From assembly GCF_036840915.1 (NCBI RefSeq), contig NZ_CP085725.1, forward strand, positions 3,401,872 through 3,465,871: a stretch of 64,000 nt of DNA. Direction: 5' to 3'. This DNA is from Flavobacterium hankyongi. GTDB taxonomy: Bacteria > Bacteroidota > Bacteroidia > Flavobacteriales > Flavobacteriaceae. Each line of letters opens with the position of its first letter. Within the stretch, counting starts at the first letter, position 1. The translations under genes and the position numbers were made by a program. Shown here in pieces: positions 57,579 through 64,000 of the stretch. Below the pieces are notes generated by a model, which was not told the DNA's origin, did not search any database, and saw only the letters and a list, made by a program, of their open reading frames with translations.

Positions 57579-58844
57579 ATGAAAATGAAATTTAGATACC
57601 TACTGTTTTTTTTCTTAATAACTTGTTTGGAAGCAAAGGCTAATTATATTTTATTGCCAATGGATGAAACTTCACAAAAGAATCATTTAAAGGCTTATGG
57701 AATAACGTATTGGACTCTTGAAAAACAATACAAAGCAAGCTGGTTACTTAATTACAGAGGTGGATCTTTTTTACTTCCTGATGTTTCTGAAATAAGAAGG
57801 GAGTGTCAAATACGAGGTGTATCATTTGAAGTTCTTTCAGATGCAGAAGCCAATCAAATTCTTGCTGAAATTGCCAGTCCTTCGCAAAATATGGAGACCG
57901 TTATTTTGGAAAAAGCACCTAAAGTAGCAGTGTATACACCAAAAGGTAAGCAACCATGGGATGATGCAGTGACTTTGGTTTTAACTTATGCTGAAATTCC
58001 TTATAAAGAAATTTATGATGAAGAAGTATTGAGTGATCAATTGATATTATATGATTGGTTACACTTACATCATGAAGATTTTACAGGTCAATATGGTAAG
58101 TTTTATGGAGTCTACAGAAATATGCCTTGGTATATCGAGCAAAAAAAAGATGCTGAAAATTTGGCTCAAAAGTTAGGATACAATAAAGTGTCACAAGAAA
58201 AATTAGCGGTAGCAAAAAAAATTAGAGATTTTGTGATAGGTGGAGGTTTTATGTTCGCAATGTGTTCCGCCACTGATAGCTTTGATATTGCCCTGTCAGC
58301 TGAAGGAGTCGATATATGTGAAGCAATGTTTGATGGTGATGGTAGTGATGCAAACTATCAATCTAAAATTGACTATACAAGATCATTTGCTTTTAAAGAT
58401 TTTATTTTGGAAAGAAGACCAGAGAAATATGAATTTTCAAACATTGATATGACCGAAAAAAGGACAGTCCCATTTGAGAAAGATTATTTCACATTAATGG
58501 AGTTTTCTGCAAAATGGGATATAATTCCAAGTATGCTTTGTCAAAACCACACACAATTAGTTAAAGGGTTTATGGGACAAAGTACTGCATTTGATAAAGT
58601 TCTTATTAAGTCAAATGTTTTAGTAATGGGTGAATGTCAGGTAAACGGTGAAGCAAGATACATTCATTCTCAAAAAGGCAAAGGGTTTTTTACTTTTTAT
58701 GGAGGACATGATCCAGAAGATTATCAGCACAAGGTAGGTGATGAACCAACCGTCTTAGATTTGCATCCTAATTCGCCTGGATACAGATTAATACTTAATA
58801 ACATTTTGTTTCCAGCTGCTAAGAAAAAACACCAAAAAACTTAA
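57579..58844 (+). CDS. Exported protein of the 'asparagine synthetase B' family of flavobacteria
   Basis: A 421-residue protein with an N-terminal hydrophobic signal (ending E-A-K-A) that should place it in the periplasm. The body has L-L-P-M-D-E-T-S-Q-K-N-H near the start, A-V-Y-T-P-K-G-K-Q-P-W-D-D-A-V, and G-G-F-M-F-A-M-C-S-A-T-D-S, which looks like a glutamine-amidotransferase-like nucleophile elbow with Cys. I recall homologues in flavobacteria labelled asparagine synthetase B, but the ATP-binding synthetase domain is absent, so that name is misleading. It lies 5 bases before a glutaminase gene, so a role in amide or glutamine use is possible. Confidence 0.72.
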   Translation: MKMKFRYLLFFFLITCLEAKANYILLPMDETSQKNHLKAYGITYWTLEKQYKASWLLNYRGGSFLLPDVSEIRRECQIRGVSFEVLSDAEANQILAEIASPSQNMETVILEKAPKVAVYTPKGKQPWDDAVTLVLTYAEIPYKEIYDEEVLSDQLILYDWLHLHHEDFTGQYGKFYGVYRNMPWYIEQKKDAENLAQKLGYNKVSQEKLAVAKKIRDFVIGGGFMFAMCSATDSFDIALSAEGVDICEAMFDGDGSDANYQSKIDYTRSFAFKDFILERRPEKYEFSNIDMTEKRTVPFEKDYFTLMEFSAKWDIIPSMLCQNHTQLVKGFMGQSTAFDKVLIKSNVLVMGECQVNGEARYIHSQKGKGFFTFYGGHDPEDYQHKVGDEPTVLDLHPNSPGYRLILNNILFPAAKKKHQKT

Positions 58845-58849
58845 AATTG

Positions 58850-59758
58850 ATGTTTGAAAAAGTTCTTCAAGAAATTTATAAAGAATCAAAACTACAGCCT
58901 AAAATTGGCGAAATTGCGACTTATATTCCTGAATTAGCTAACGTTAATCCTGATAAATTTGGTATTAGTTTATTGACTTTGGATGGGGAAGAAATAAATT
59001 TAGGTGATGCAAACGAAAGATTTTCTATACAATCCATCTCTAAGCCTTTAACATTGTCTTTGGCTTTTACTTTCTTGGGCGAAAAAATTTGGGAAAGAGT
59101 AGGAGTAGAACCATCAGGGAGTCCTTTTAATTCCTTGGTACAATTAGAATATGAAAAAGGAATTCCTAGAAACCCATTCATAAATGCTGGCGCTTTAGTT
59201 ATTGCTGATATTTTAGTGACTCATCTAAAAAATCCTAAAACTAATTTTATTAATTTTCTGAGAGAGATTTCAGATATTAATACTCTTGATTATGATTTAT
59301 CTGTTGCTAAGTCAGAAGCTTCTACAGGATTTAGAAATATTGCTTTGGCAAATTTTTTAAAATCATTCGGAAATATTACCAACAATGTCGATGAAGTTTT
59401 AGATTTTTATTTTCACCAGTGTTCTATTTCAATGTCTTGTTCAGAATTAAATAAAGTTTTTTATTTTTTTGCCAATGAAGGAGTAACACTAAACGGGAAA
59501 GAAATCCTGAATCGAAGCCAGATAAAGCGTATGAATGCTCTAATGCAATCTTGTGGATTTTATGATGAATCTGGAGAGTTTACTTACCGAGTTGGTTTAC
59601 CAGGTAAAAGCGGAGTAGGTGGAGGAATTGTAGCCATGCTGCCAAAGAAATTCATTGTTTCAACCTGGAGTCCAAGATTAAACTCTAACGGAAATTCTGA
59701 GCTAGGAATGTTTGCTTTGGAACAATTAACAACAAAAACTGGAATGTCAATTTTTTAA
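58850..59758 (+). CDS. glsA: Glutaminase
   Basis: A 302-residue serine-dependent beta-lactamase-like glutaminase that splits glutamine to glutamate and ammonia. The catalytic S-x-x-K is in Q-S-I-S-K-P-L, followed by G-V-E-P-S-G-S-P-F-N-S and P-R-N-P-F-I-N-A-G-A-L, and later G-L-P-G-K-S-G-V-G-G-G-I. Length and motifs are those of the bacterial GlsA family. I use the ATG at 58850; the TTG at 58847 would add one residue. It is cytoplasmic and follows the exported AsnB-like gene. Confidence 0.95.
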   Translation: MFEKVLQEIYKESKLQPKIGEIATYIPELANVNPDKFGISLLTLDGEEINLGDANERFSIQSISKPLTLSLAFTFLGEKIWERVGVEPSGSPFNSLVQLEYEKGIPRNPFINAGALVIADILVTHLKNPKTNFINFLREISDINTLDYDLSVAKSEASTGFRNIALANFLKSFGNITNNVDEVLDFYFHQCSISMSCSELNKVFYFFANEGVTLNGKEILNRSQIKRMNALMQSCGFYDESGEFTYRVGLPGKSGVGGGIVAMLPKKFIVSTWSPRLNSNGNSELGMFALEQLTTKTGMSIF

Positions 59759-59762
59759 TGAG

Positions 59763-60503
59763 CTACTCACTAGGCTGAGCTTCATACATTTTGGTTGTAA
59801 AATCTTCAGGATCAAAATCTGAAAAACTAGATGTATAAGTGAATTTATAATCTGTTGTTTCACTAGGCATATCTTCTTCCATTGTATTTACTTCCGTAAT
59901 TGAGACAAGATTTGTTTTAGTAGAAAATGTCATACTTGTTTGACCTCCTGCGCCTTGATTATAAGTTTCGGCTTCTTTTAGCTTAAGTTTCTCGTTTTCT
60001 AATCCAAAATATAAAGATAAATTACCTTTAGGTCCCATAGAATAAGTTTCTATGGCTAAAAGGCGATTGGAAATAGAAACTGTTTCTTCATCATTAATTT
60101 TGAAGTCATCATTGTTGTACTCAGGCCCTAGAATAAAGCTGTTTTTTTCAATCAATTTATATCCACCATTATTTAGCTGTATTAATACTAATAAGATTCT
60201 ATTGCTATATTTGTCATCTTTTTCACGAACTATTAAAACAACATCTTTACTTTTATCTTCATCCAAGTAACCTTCATTTCTCTCTAAAATTTCATAATTA
60301 GAGTTCTTAATAAAATCACTTGGTGTTTTTTCGTTTGTTGGAAAAACAAATTCTTCAGATTCTCTTCCGTCTTCAAAATCATTTTCTTGTAAAGAATCTC
60401 CAGCAGTTACTTCTTGAATGATAGGTTGGTTGATAGCTTCATGAGTAATATCTTTTTTACAACTTACTAAAAGAAGTACTGACAATAGAAGTAAATGGCG
60501 CAT
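59763..60503 (-). CDS. Lipoprotein of unknown function
   Basis: A 246-residue lipoprotein with signal M-R-H-L-L-L-L-S-V-L-L-L-V-S-C and Cys at residue 15, then an acidic spacer (Q-E-N-D-F-E-D-G-R-E-S-E-E). The folded part has Y-L-D-E-D-K-S-K-D-V-V-L-I-V-R-E, resembling FG-GAP-like or VCBS-type strands, and L-S-L-Y-F-G-L-E-N-E. I choose the start at 60503 because it puts the signal peptide first; the frame could begin eight residues earlier. It is convergent with glsA. Function unknown. Confidence 0.75.
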   Translation of the reverse strand: MRHLLLLSVLLLVSCKKDITHEAINQPIIQEVTAGDSLQENDFEDGRESEEFVFPTNEKTPSDFIKNSNYEILERNEGYLDEDKSKDVVLIVREKDDKYSNRILLVLIQLNNGGYKLIEKNSFILGPEYNNDDFKINDEETVSISNRLLAIETYSMGPKGNLSLYFGLENEKLKLKEAETYNQGAGGQTSMTFSTKTNLVSITEVNTMEEDMPSETTDYKFTYTSSFSDFDPEDFTTKMYEAQPSE

Positions 60504-60563
60504 ATATGTATTTTTATTTTTTTGCAAATTAAAAGATTTTCTTTTTAAAGAAAGCTTATTGCA

Positions 60564-60600
60564 TAAAAAAATCCCACTCTTGCGAGCAGGATTTTTTAAA
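60564..60600 (-). terminator. Terminator of the thrS-infC-rpmI-rplT operon
   Basis: AAAAAATCC pairs with GGATTTTTT around an inner CTC/GAG helix; read on the minus strand it ends in a T-run just after rplT. Confidence 0.8.
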
Positions 60601-60632
60601 ATAAGTAAGTTAAATATATTGTTAAACGTTTA

Positions 60633-60977
60633 TTATTTTACTTTATTAAGAATAGCTTTGAAAGCTTCTGGGTGGTTCATCGCTAAATCAGCTAATACCT
60701 TACGGTTTAACTCGATGTTGTGCTTTTTAACTTGACCCATGAACTGAGAGTAAGACATTCCTTCTAAACGAGCTCCAGCGTTAATACGTTGAATCCATAA
60801 AGCACGGAAGTTTCTCTTTTTAGCTTTACGGTCTCTGTAAGCATATTGCATTGCTTTTTCAACCGCATTCTTAGCAACTGTCCAAACGTTTTTTCTACGA
60901 CCAAAGAAACCTTTGGCTTGCTTCATTATCTTTTTTCTTCTTGCTCTTTTAGCAACTGAATTTACTGATCTTGGCAT
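60633..60977 (-). CDS. rplT: 50S ribosomal protein L20
   Basis: A 114-residue protein that binds 23S rRNA early in assembly. M-P-R-S-V-N-S-V-A at the start, the very basic [17 protein letters not shown] and [10 protein letters not shown] are diagnostic. Length is standard. It is last in the thrS operon. In several bacteria L20 represses its own operon through the rpmI leader; the 114-base gap before it has no element I could recognise. Confidence 0.98.
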   Translation of the reverse strand: MPRSVNSVAKRARRKKIMKQAKGFFGRRKNVWTVAKNAVEKAMQYAYRDRKAKKRNFRALWIQRINAGARLEGMSYSQFMGQVKKHNIELNRKVLADLAMNHPEAFKAILNKVK

Positions 60978-61091
60978 AATTTTTCTTTTTTTTGAAGTAA
61001 GGCGTTCTGAATTTTATCAGACTCTTATAAAAGCCCACTCCAGGGTTATTGAATTGTTTTAACCTAAAGAATTTTCTTAAGGAGTATCTTA

Positions 61092-61289
61092 TTAGATAAT
61101 TCTTAATTGTTCTTTAACACTCTTCATGTCAGTACTGTGTACTAATGCTGAATGAGTTAACGCTAACTTACGTTTTTTAGACTTTTTAGTCAAAATGTGA
61201 CTTTTGAAAGCGTGTTTTCTTTTAATTTTTCCAGAGCCAGTAACTTTAAAACGTTTCTTAGCACTAGATTTAGTTTTCATTTTAGGCAT
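61092..61289 (-). CDS. rpmI: 50S ribosomal protein L35
   Basis: A 65-residue basic ribosomal protein, starting [15 protein letters not shown], with [14 protein letters not shown] in the middle. It is of normal length and lies in the usual infC-rpmI-rplT order, 90 bases after infC. Confidence 0.97.
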   Translation of the reverse strand: MPKMKTKSSAKKRFKVTGSGKIKRKHAFKSHILTKKSKKRKLALTHSALVHSTDMKSVKEQLRII

Positions 61290-61379
61290 AATTTCCCAAA
61301 TTTATTTAATTTAACTTACTTACTATTTTGAGTATTTAGTCAATAGTCAAAAGTTTTTCTAATGACTAATGCCTAATAA

Positions 61380-61934
61380 CTATTTCTTTTTCTTCGGAGT
61401 AATGAACATAATCATTCTTTTTCCTTCAAGAACAGGCATAGCTTCCACTTTACCTACTTCTTCTAAATCTTGGGCTAATCTTAATAATAAGATTTGTCCT
61501 TGTTCTTTATAAATGATAGAACGTCCTTTAAAGAATACAAATGCTTTTAATTTTGCTCCATCTTTTAGGAATTTCTCAGCATTTTTCTTTTTGAATTCAT
61601 AATCATGCTCATCAGTCTGAGGTCCGAAACGAATTTCCTTAATTGTAATTTGTGTAGATTTTGCTTTTAATTCTTTTTCTCTACGCTTTTGTTCATAAAG
61701 GAACTTTTTATAGTCCATGATTTTACAAACTGGTGGTTCAGCATTTGGAGAAATCTCTACAAGATCTAATTCAAATTCATCTGCTAAGCGTAAAGCTTCA
61801 GAAGTTTTATAAACTCCTGGTTCTACATTTTCACCTACAAGACGTACTTCCGGCACTCGAATATTATTATTAATTCTGTGTGCGTCTTTTTTTTCTACTC
61901 GAGGTTGATATCCTCTGTTGTTTCTGATTGCGAT
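61380..61934 (-). CDS. infC: Translation initiation factor IF-3 with an AUC start
   Basis: A 184-residue factor that binds the 30S subunit and checks the start codon. The N-domain has V-R-L-V-G-E-N and the linker [13 protein letters not shown]; the C-domain has K-E-I-R-F-G-P and F-F-K-G-R-S-I. A conventional start exists only at the GTG at 61856, but the frame upstream codes for [23 protein letters not shown], the usual IF-3 N-terminus of this group. An in-frame stop lies a few codons earlier, and the fitting start is ATC at 61934-61932, preceded by AAGG. E. coli infC likewise uses a rare AUU for self-control. Confidence 0.88.
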   Translation of the reverse strand: MAIRNNRGYQPRVEKKDAHRINNNIRVPEVRLVGENVEPGVYKTSEALRLADEFELDLVEISPNAEPPVCKIMDYKKFLYEQKRREKELKAKSTQITIKEIRFGPQTDEHDYEFKKKNAEKFLKDGAKLKAFVFFKGRSIIYKEQGQILLLRLAQDLEEVGKVEAMPVLEGKRMIMFITPKKKK

Positions 61935-61950
61935 AACCTTAATTTTTTAG

Positions 61951-63897
61951 TTAAACTTCAAATGTCTTTAATGATTTACTTACTTCTTCATTTACAAGAG
62001 TAACAAATTCATCTATTTTTATTGTAATATTTCCTTTTCCTTCTTGACCGTGACGACGTACAGAAACTGTTCCGCTTTTCTCTTCTTCTTCCCCTACAAT
62101 CAACATGAACGGGAATTTTTTCGTTTCAGCTTCACGGATTTTCTTTCCGATTGTCTCGTTACGATTATCAATTAGGGCGCGAATTTCGTGATTTTCTAGC
62201 AAATCTGAAACTTTTTTCGCATAATTTTCATATTTCTCACTCAAAGACAGGATTATAGCTTGCTCTGGCATTAGCCAAAGTGGGAAATTTCCACCTGTGT
62301 GCTCCAATAGAATTGCGATAAAACGTTCCATTGAACCAAAAGGGGCACGGTGAATCATTACCGGACGGTGTAATTCATTGTCGGCACCTTTATAAGTAAG
62401 GTCAAAACGCTCTGGTAAATTATAATCTACTTGGATTGTTCCTAATTGCCAGCTTCTACCTAATGCATCCTTAACCATAAAGTCAAGTTTAGGGCCATAG
62501 AAAGCAGCTTCACCAGCTTCGATTACATAATTTAATCCTTTGTCTTTAGCAGCACTGATGATTGCATTTTCTGCTTTTTCCCAGTTTTCAATACTACCTA
62601 TATATTTATCTGGATTGCTTAAATCACGAACAGAAACTTGTGCTGTAAAGTTTTCAAATCCTAATGAACCAAATACGTATAGTACTAAGTCAATTACATT
62701 TTTGAACTCTTGATCTAATTGATCTGGCGTACAAAATAAGTGTGCATCATCTTGAGTAAATCCTCTTACACGAGTTAATCCATGTAATTCTCCTGATTGC
62801 TCATAACGATATACAGTTCCAAATTCTGCATAACGTTTAGGTAAATCTTTATATGACCAAGGTCTAGCATTGTAAATCTCACAGTGGTGAGGGCAGTTCA
62901 TTGGTTTCAATAAAAACTCTTCACCTTCTGCTGGTGTATGAATCGGTTGGAAACTATCTGCTCCATATTTTGCATAGTGACCTGAAGTCACATATAATTC
63001 TTTTTGACCAATATGCGGAGAAACTACTTGTTCGTATCCAGCTTTCTTTTGTGCTTTTTTAAGGAATTGCTCCAAACGATCACGTAATGCTGCTCCTTTT
63101 GGTAACCATAAAGGTAAGCCTTGACCTACTCTTTGCGAAAAATGGAATAACTCTAATTCTTTTCCTAATTTTCTATGGTCACGGCGTTTTGCTTCTTCCA
63201 ATAACTCAAGGTAATCAGTTAAGTCTTTTTGTTTTGGGAACGAAATCCCGTACACACGTGTCAACTGTTTGTTCTTTTCGTCACCTCTCCAGTATGCACC
63301 TGCAACCGAAAGAATTTTCATTGCTTTGATAATTCCTGTATTCGGAATGTGTCCTCCACGACATAAATCCGTGAAAGTCGAATGATCACAAAACGTAATA
63401 GTACCATCTTCTAGATTCTGAATCAATTCAGTTTTGAATTCATTGTTCTTATATAATTCTAATGCTTCTGCTTTTGTAGCCGAACGCATTTTGAATTCAT
63501 GTTTCTCACGAGCAATTTCTAAAACTCTATCTTCAATTTTCTTAAAGTCAGCTTCAGTAATCTTTTTGTCGCCAAAATCAACATCGTAATAGAAACCTCT
63601 TTCGATAGCTGGGCCAATAGTTAATTTGATTCCAGGATATAATTCTTCAAGTGCTTGTGCCATTACGTGTGAAGTCGAATGCCAGAAAGCTTTTTTGCCG
63701 TCTGCATCATTCCATGTAAATAATGTAAGGGTACCATCGGTCGTTAATTGAGTTTCGGTTTCAATAGTTGTACCATTAAAAGAAGCCGAAATCACATTTC
63801 TTGCTAAACCTTCACTGATAGATTTAGCCACATCCATAGGAGTCACGCCACTTGCGTACTCTCTAACCGAACCGTCTGGTAAAGTAATCTTAATCAT
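61951..63897 (-). CDS. thrS: Threonyl-tRNA synthetase
   Basis: A 648-residue class II synthetase. It has the TGS domain ([11 protein letters not shown]), the editing domain ([10 protein letters not shown] and the C-x3-H part around F-T-D-L-C-R-G-G-H), the catalytic core with zinc ligands in M-N-C-P-H-H-C and [13 protein letters not shown], and an anticodon domain. The start at 63897 (M-I-K-I-T-L-P) is chosen from the family and a promoter at 63917-63947. It leads the operon to rplT, 16 bases before the infC start. Confidence 0.97.
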   Translation of the reverse strand: MIKITLPDGSVREYASGVTPMDVAKSISEGLARNVISASFNGTTIETETQLTTDGTLTLFTWNDADGKKAFWHSTSHVMAQALEELYPGIKLTIGPAIERGFYYDVDFGDKKITEADFKKIEDRVLEIAREKHEFKMRSATKAEALELYKNNEFKTELIQNLEDGTITFCDHSTFTDLCRGGHIPNTGIIKAMKILSVAGAYWRGDEKNKQLTRVYGISFPKQKDLTDYLELLEEAKRRDHRKLGKELELFHFSQRVGQGLPLWLPKGAALRDRLEQFLKKAQKKAGYEQVVSPHIGQKELYVTSGHYAKYGADSFQPIHTPAEGEEFLLKPMNCPHHCEIYNARPWSYKDLPKRYAEFGTVYRYEQSGELHGLTRVRGFTQDDAHLFCTPDQLDQEFKNVIDLVLYVFGSLGFENFTAQVSVRDLSNPDKYIGSIENWEKAENAIISAAKDKGLNYVIEAGEAAFYGPKLDFMVKDALGRSWQLGTIQVDYNLPERFDLTYKGADNELHRPVMIHRAPFGSMERFIAILLEHTGGNFPLWLMPEQAIILSLSEKYENYAKKVSDLLENHEIRALIDNRNETIGKKIREAETKKFPFMLIVGEEEEKSGTVSVRRHGQEGKGNITIKIDEFVTLVNEEVSKSLKTFEV

Positions 63898-63916
63898 TAT
63901 ACATTTTTTAGAATCG

Positions 63917-63947
63917 CAAATATATGCCATTCATAAAATACATACAA
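63917..63947 (-). promoter_or_regulatory. Promoter of the thrS operon
   Basis: Minus strand TTG (63947-63945), 20 bases, TATATTTG (63924-63917); both elements at consensus spacing, 19 bases before the thrS ATG. Confidence 0.7.
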
Positions 63948-63992
63948 TATATAATAGGTATATTCTTTATTATGTATACTATATTATATATT
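63945..63992. repeat. Imperfect AT-rich inverted repeat upstream of thrS
   Basis: An arm containing ATATATAATA...GTATA and its near complement on the other side of a 10 to 12 base centre. It lies just upstream of, and touches, the -33 element. It may be an operator or only low-complexity DNA; the window ends here. Confidence 0.3.
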
Positions 63993-64000
63993 AAGGTCTA

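Noticed and set aside
57579..58844. True asparagine synthetase
   Set aside because: No N-terminal catalytic Cys-2 and no ATP-binding synthetase domain; a signal peptide is present.
60978..61091. An L20-type autoregulatory leader between rpmI and rplT
   Set aside because: I could not find the pairing that mimics the 23S rRNA site; the gap is AT-rich with no convincing stem.
1..64000. CRISPR arrays, insertion sequences and toxin-antitoxin pairs
   Set aside because: No short spaced direct repeats, no transposase motifs and no recognisable toxin or antitoxin families in any gene of the window.

Overview
The window looks like a chromosomal segment from a Flavobacterium-type member of the Bacteroidota. 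The signs are AT-rich DNA, near absence of Shine-Dalgarno sites, many promoters of the TAnnTTTG (-7) type, type IX secretion (T9SS) sorting tails, and families common in this phylum (DUF5777-like, DUF4476, DUF4252, a two-subunit transketolase, SprB-like repeats). Most of it is ordinary housekeeping sequence. I see no insertion sequence, integrase, prophage, CRISPR array or rRNA.

Layout. 1-1886: ankyrin protein (cut by the window edge), DOMON-like T9SS protein and a DUF5777-like barrel. 1883-9664: thioesterase, RmuC, a GT39-like membrane glycosyltransferase, DUF4476, two RNA-modification enzymes, an acyltransferase and a dienelactone hydrolase. 9728-20703: a vitamin B12 island. It holds a BtuFCD-like importer, a divergent salvage operon (CWC/DUF5522 protein, CobU, Dph6-like ATPase, BluB-CobT fusion, CobS, CobC), then a cobalamin riboswitch controlling a BtuB-like receptor and a BtuG-like surface propeller. 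20859-24477: S41 peptidase and an ECF sigma operon with DUF4252 proteins. 24504-29429: carotenoid genes crtZ-crtB-crtI, a CarH/LitR-like B12-binding MerR regulator and divergent crtY. 29453-29751: tRNA-Leu(GAG) and two identical tRNA-Lys(TTT). 29879-43821: aroK, PyrR-like, methyltransferase, S4 protein, FKBP-like lipoprotein, split transketolase, a structured RNA candidate, tgt, lptF/G-like, EamA, accA, dnaB, and a DPM1-like/TMTC-like glycosyltransferase pair.

43867-54769 is the most unusual part. Eight co-directional genes with gaps of 1 to 93 bases, read from the right, encode three tail-collar proteins, a binding protein without a signal peptide, a formyltransferase-like protein, a T9SS protein with a duplicated domain, a twin-arginine-like secreted protein and a 1490-residue SprB-like repeat protein. 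Divergent from it are a small protein and a 7TM / histidine kinase / LuxR regulator set. The window closes with an asparagine synthetase B-like protein, glutaminase, a lipoprotein, and the thrS-infC-rpmI-rplT operon, in which infC appears to start with AUC.

How the parts may connect: the B12 island could supply cobalamin both to enzymes and to the B12-binding regulator of the carotenoid genes 7 kb away. All three carotenoid promoters read TAnnTTTGTTNAA, and two of them complete a 15-base dyad over the -7 element. That is a concrete candidate for a light- or B12-responsive switch. Starts were moved inward from the longest open frame wherever a promoter element, signal peptide or family N-terminus argued for it; those cases are stated.
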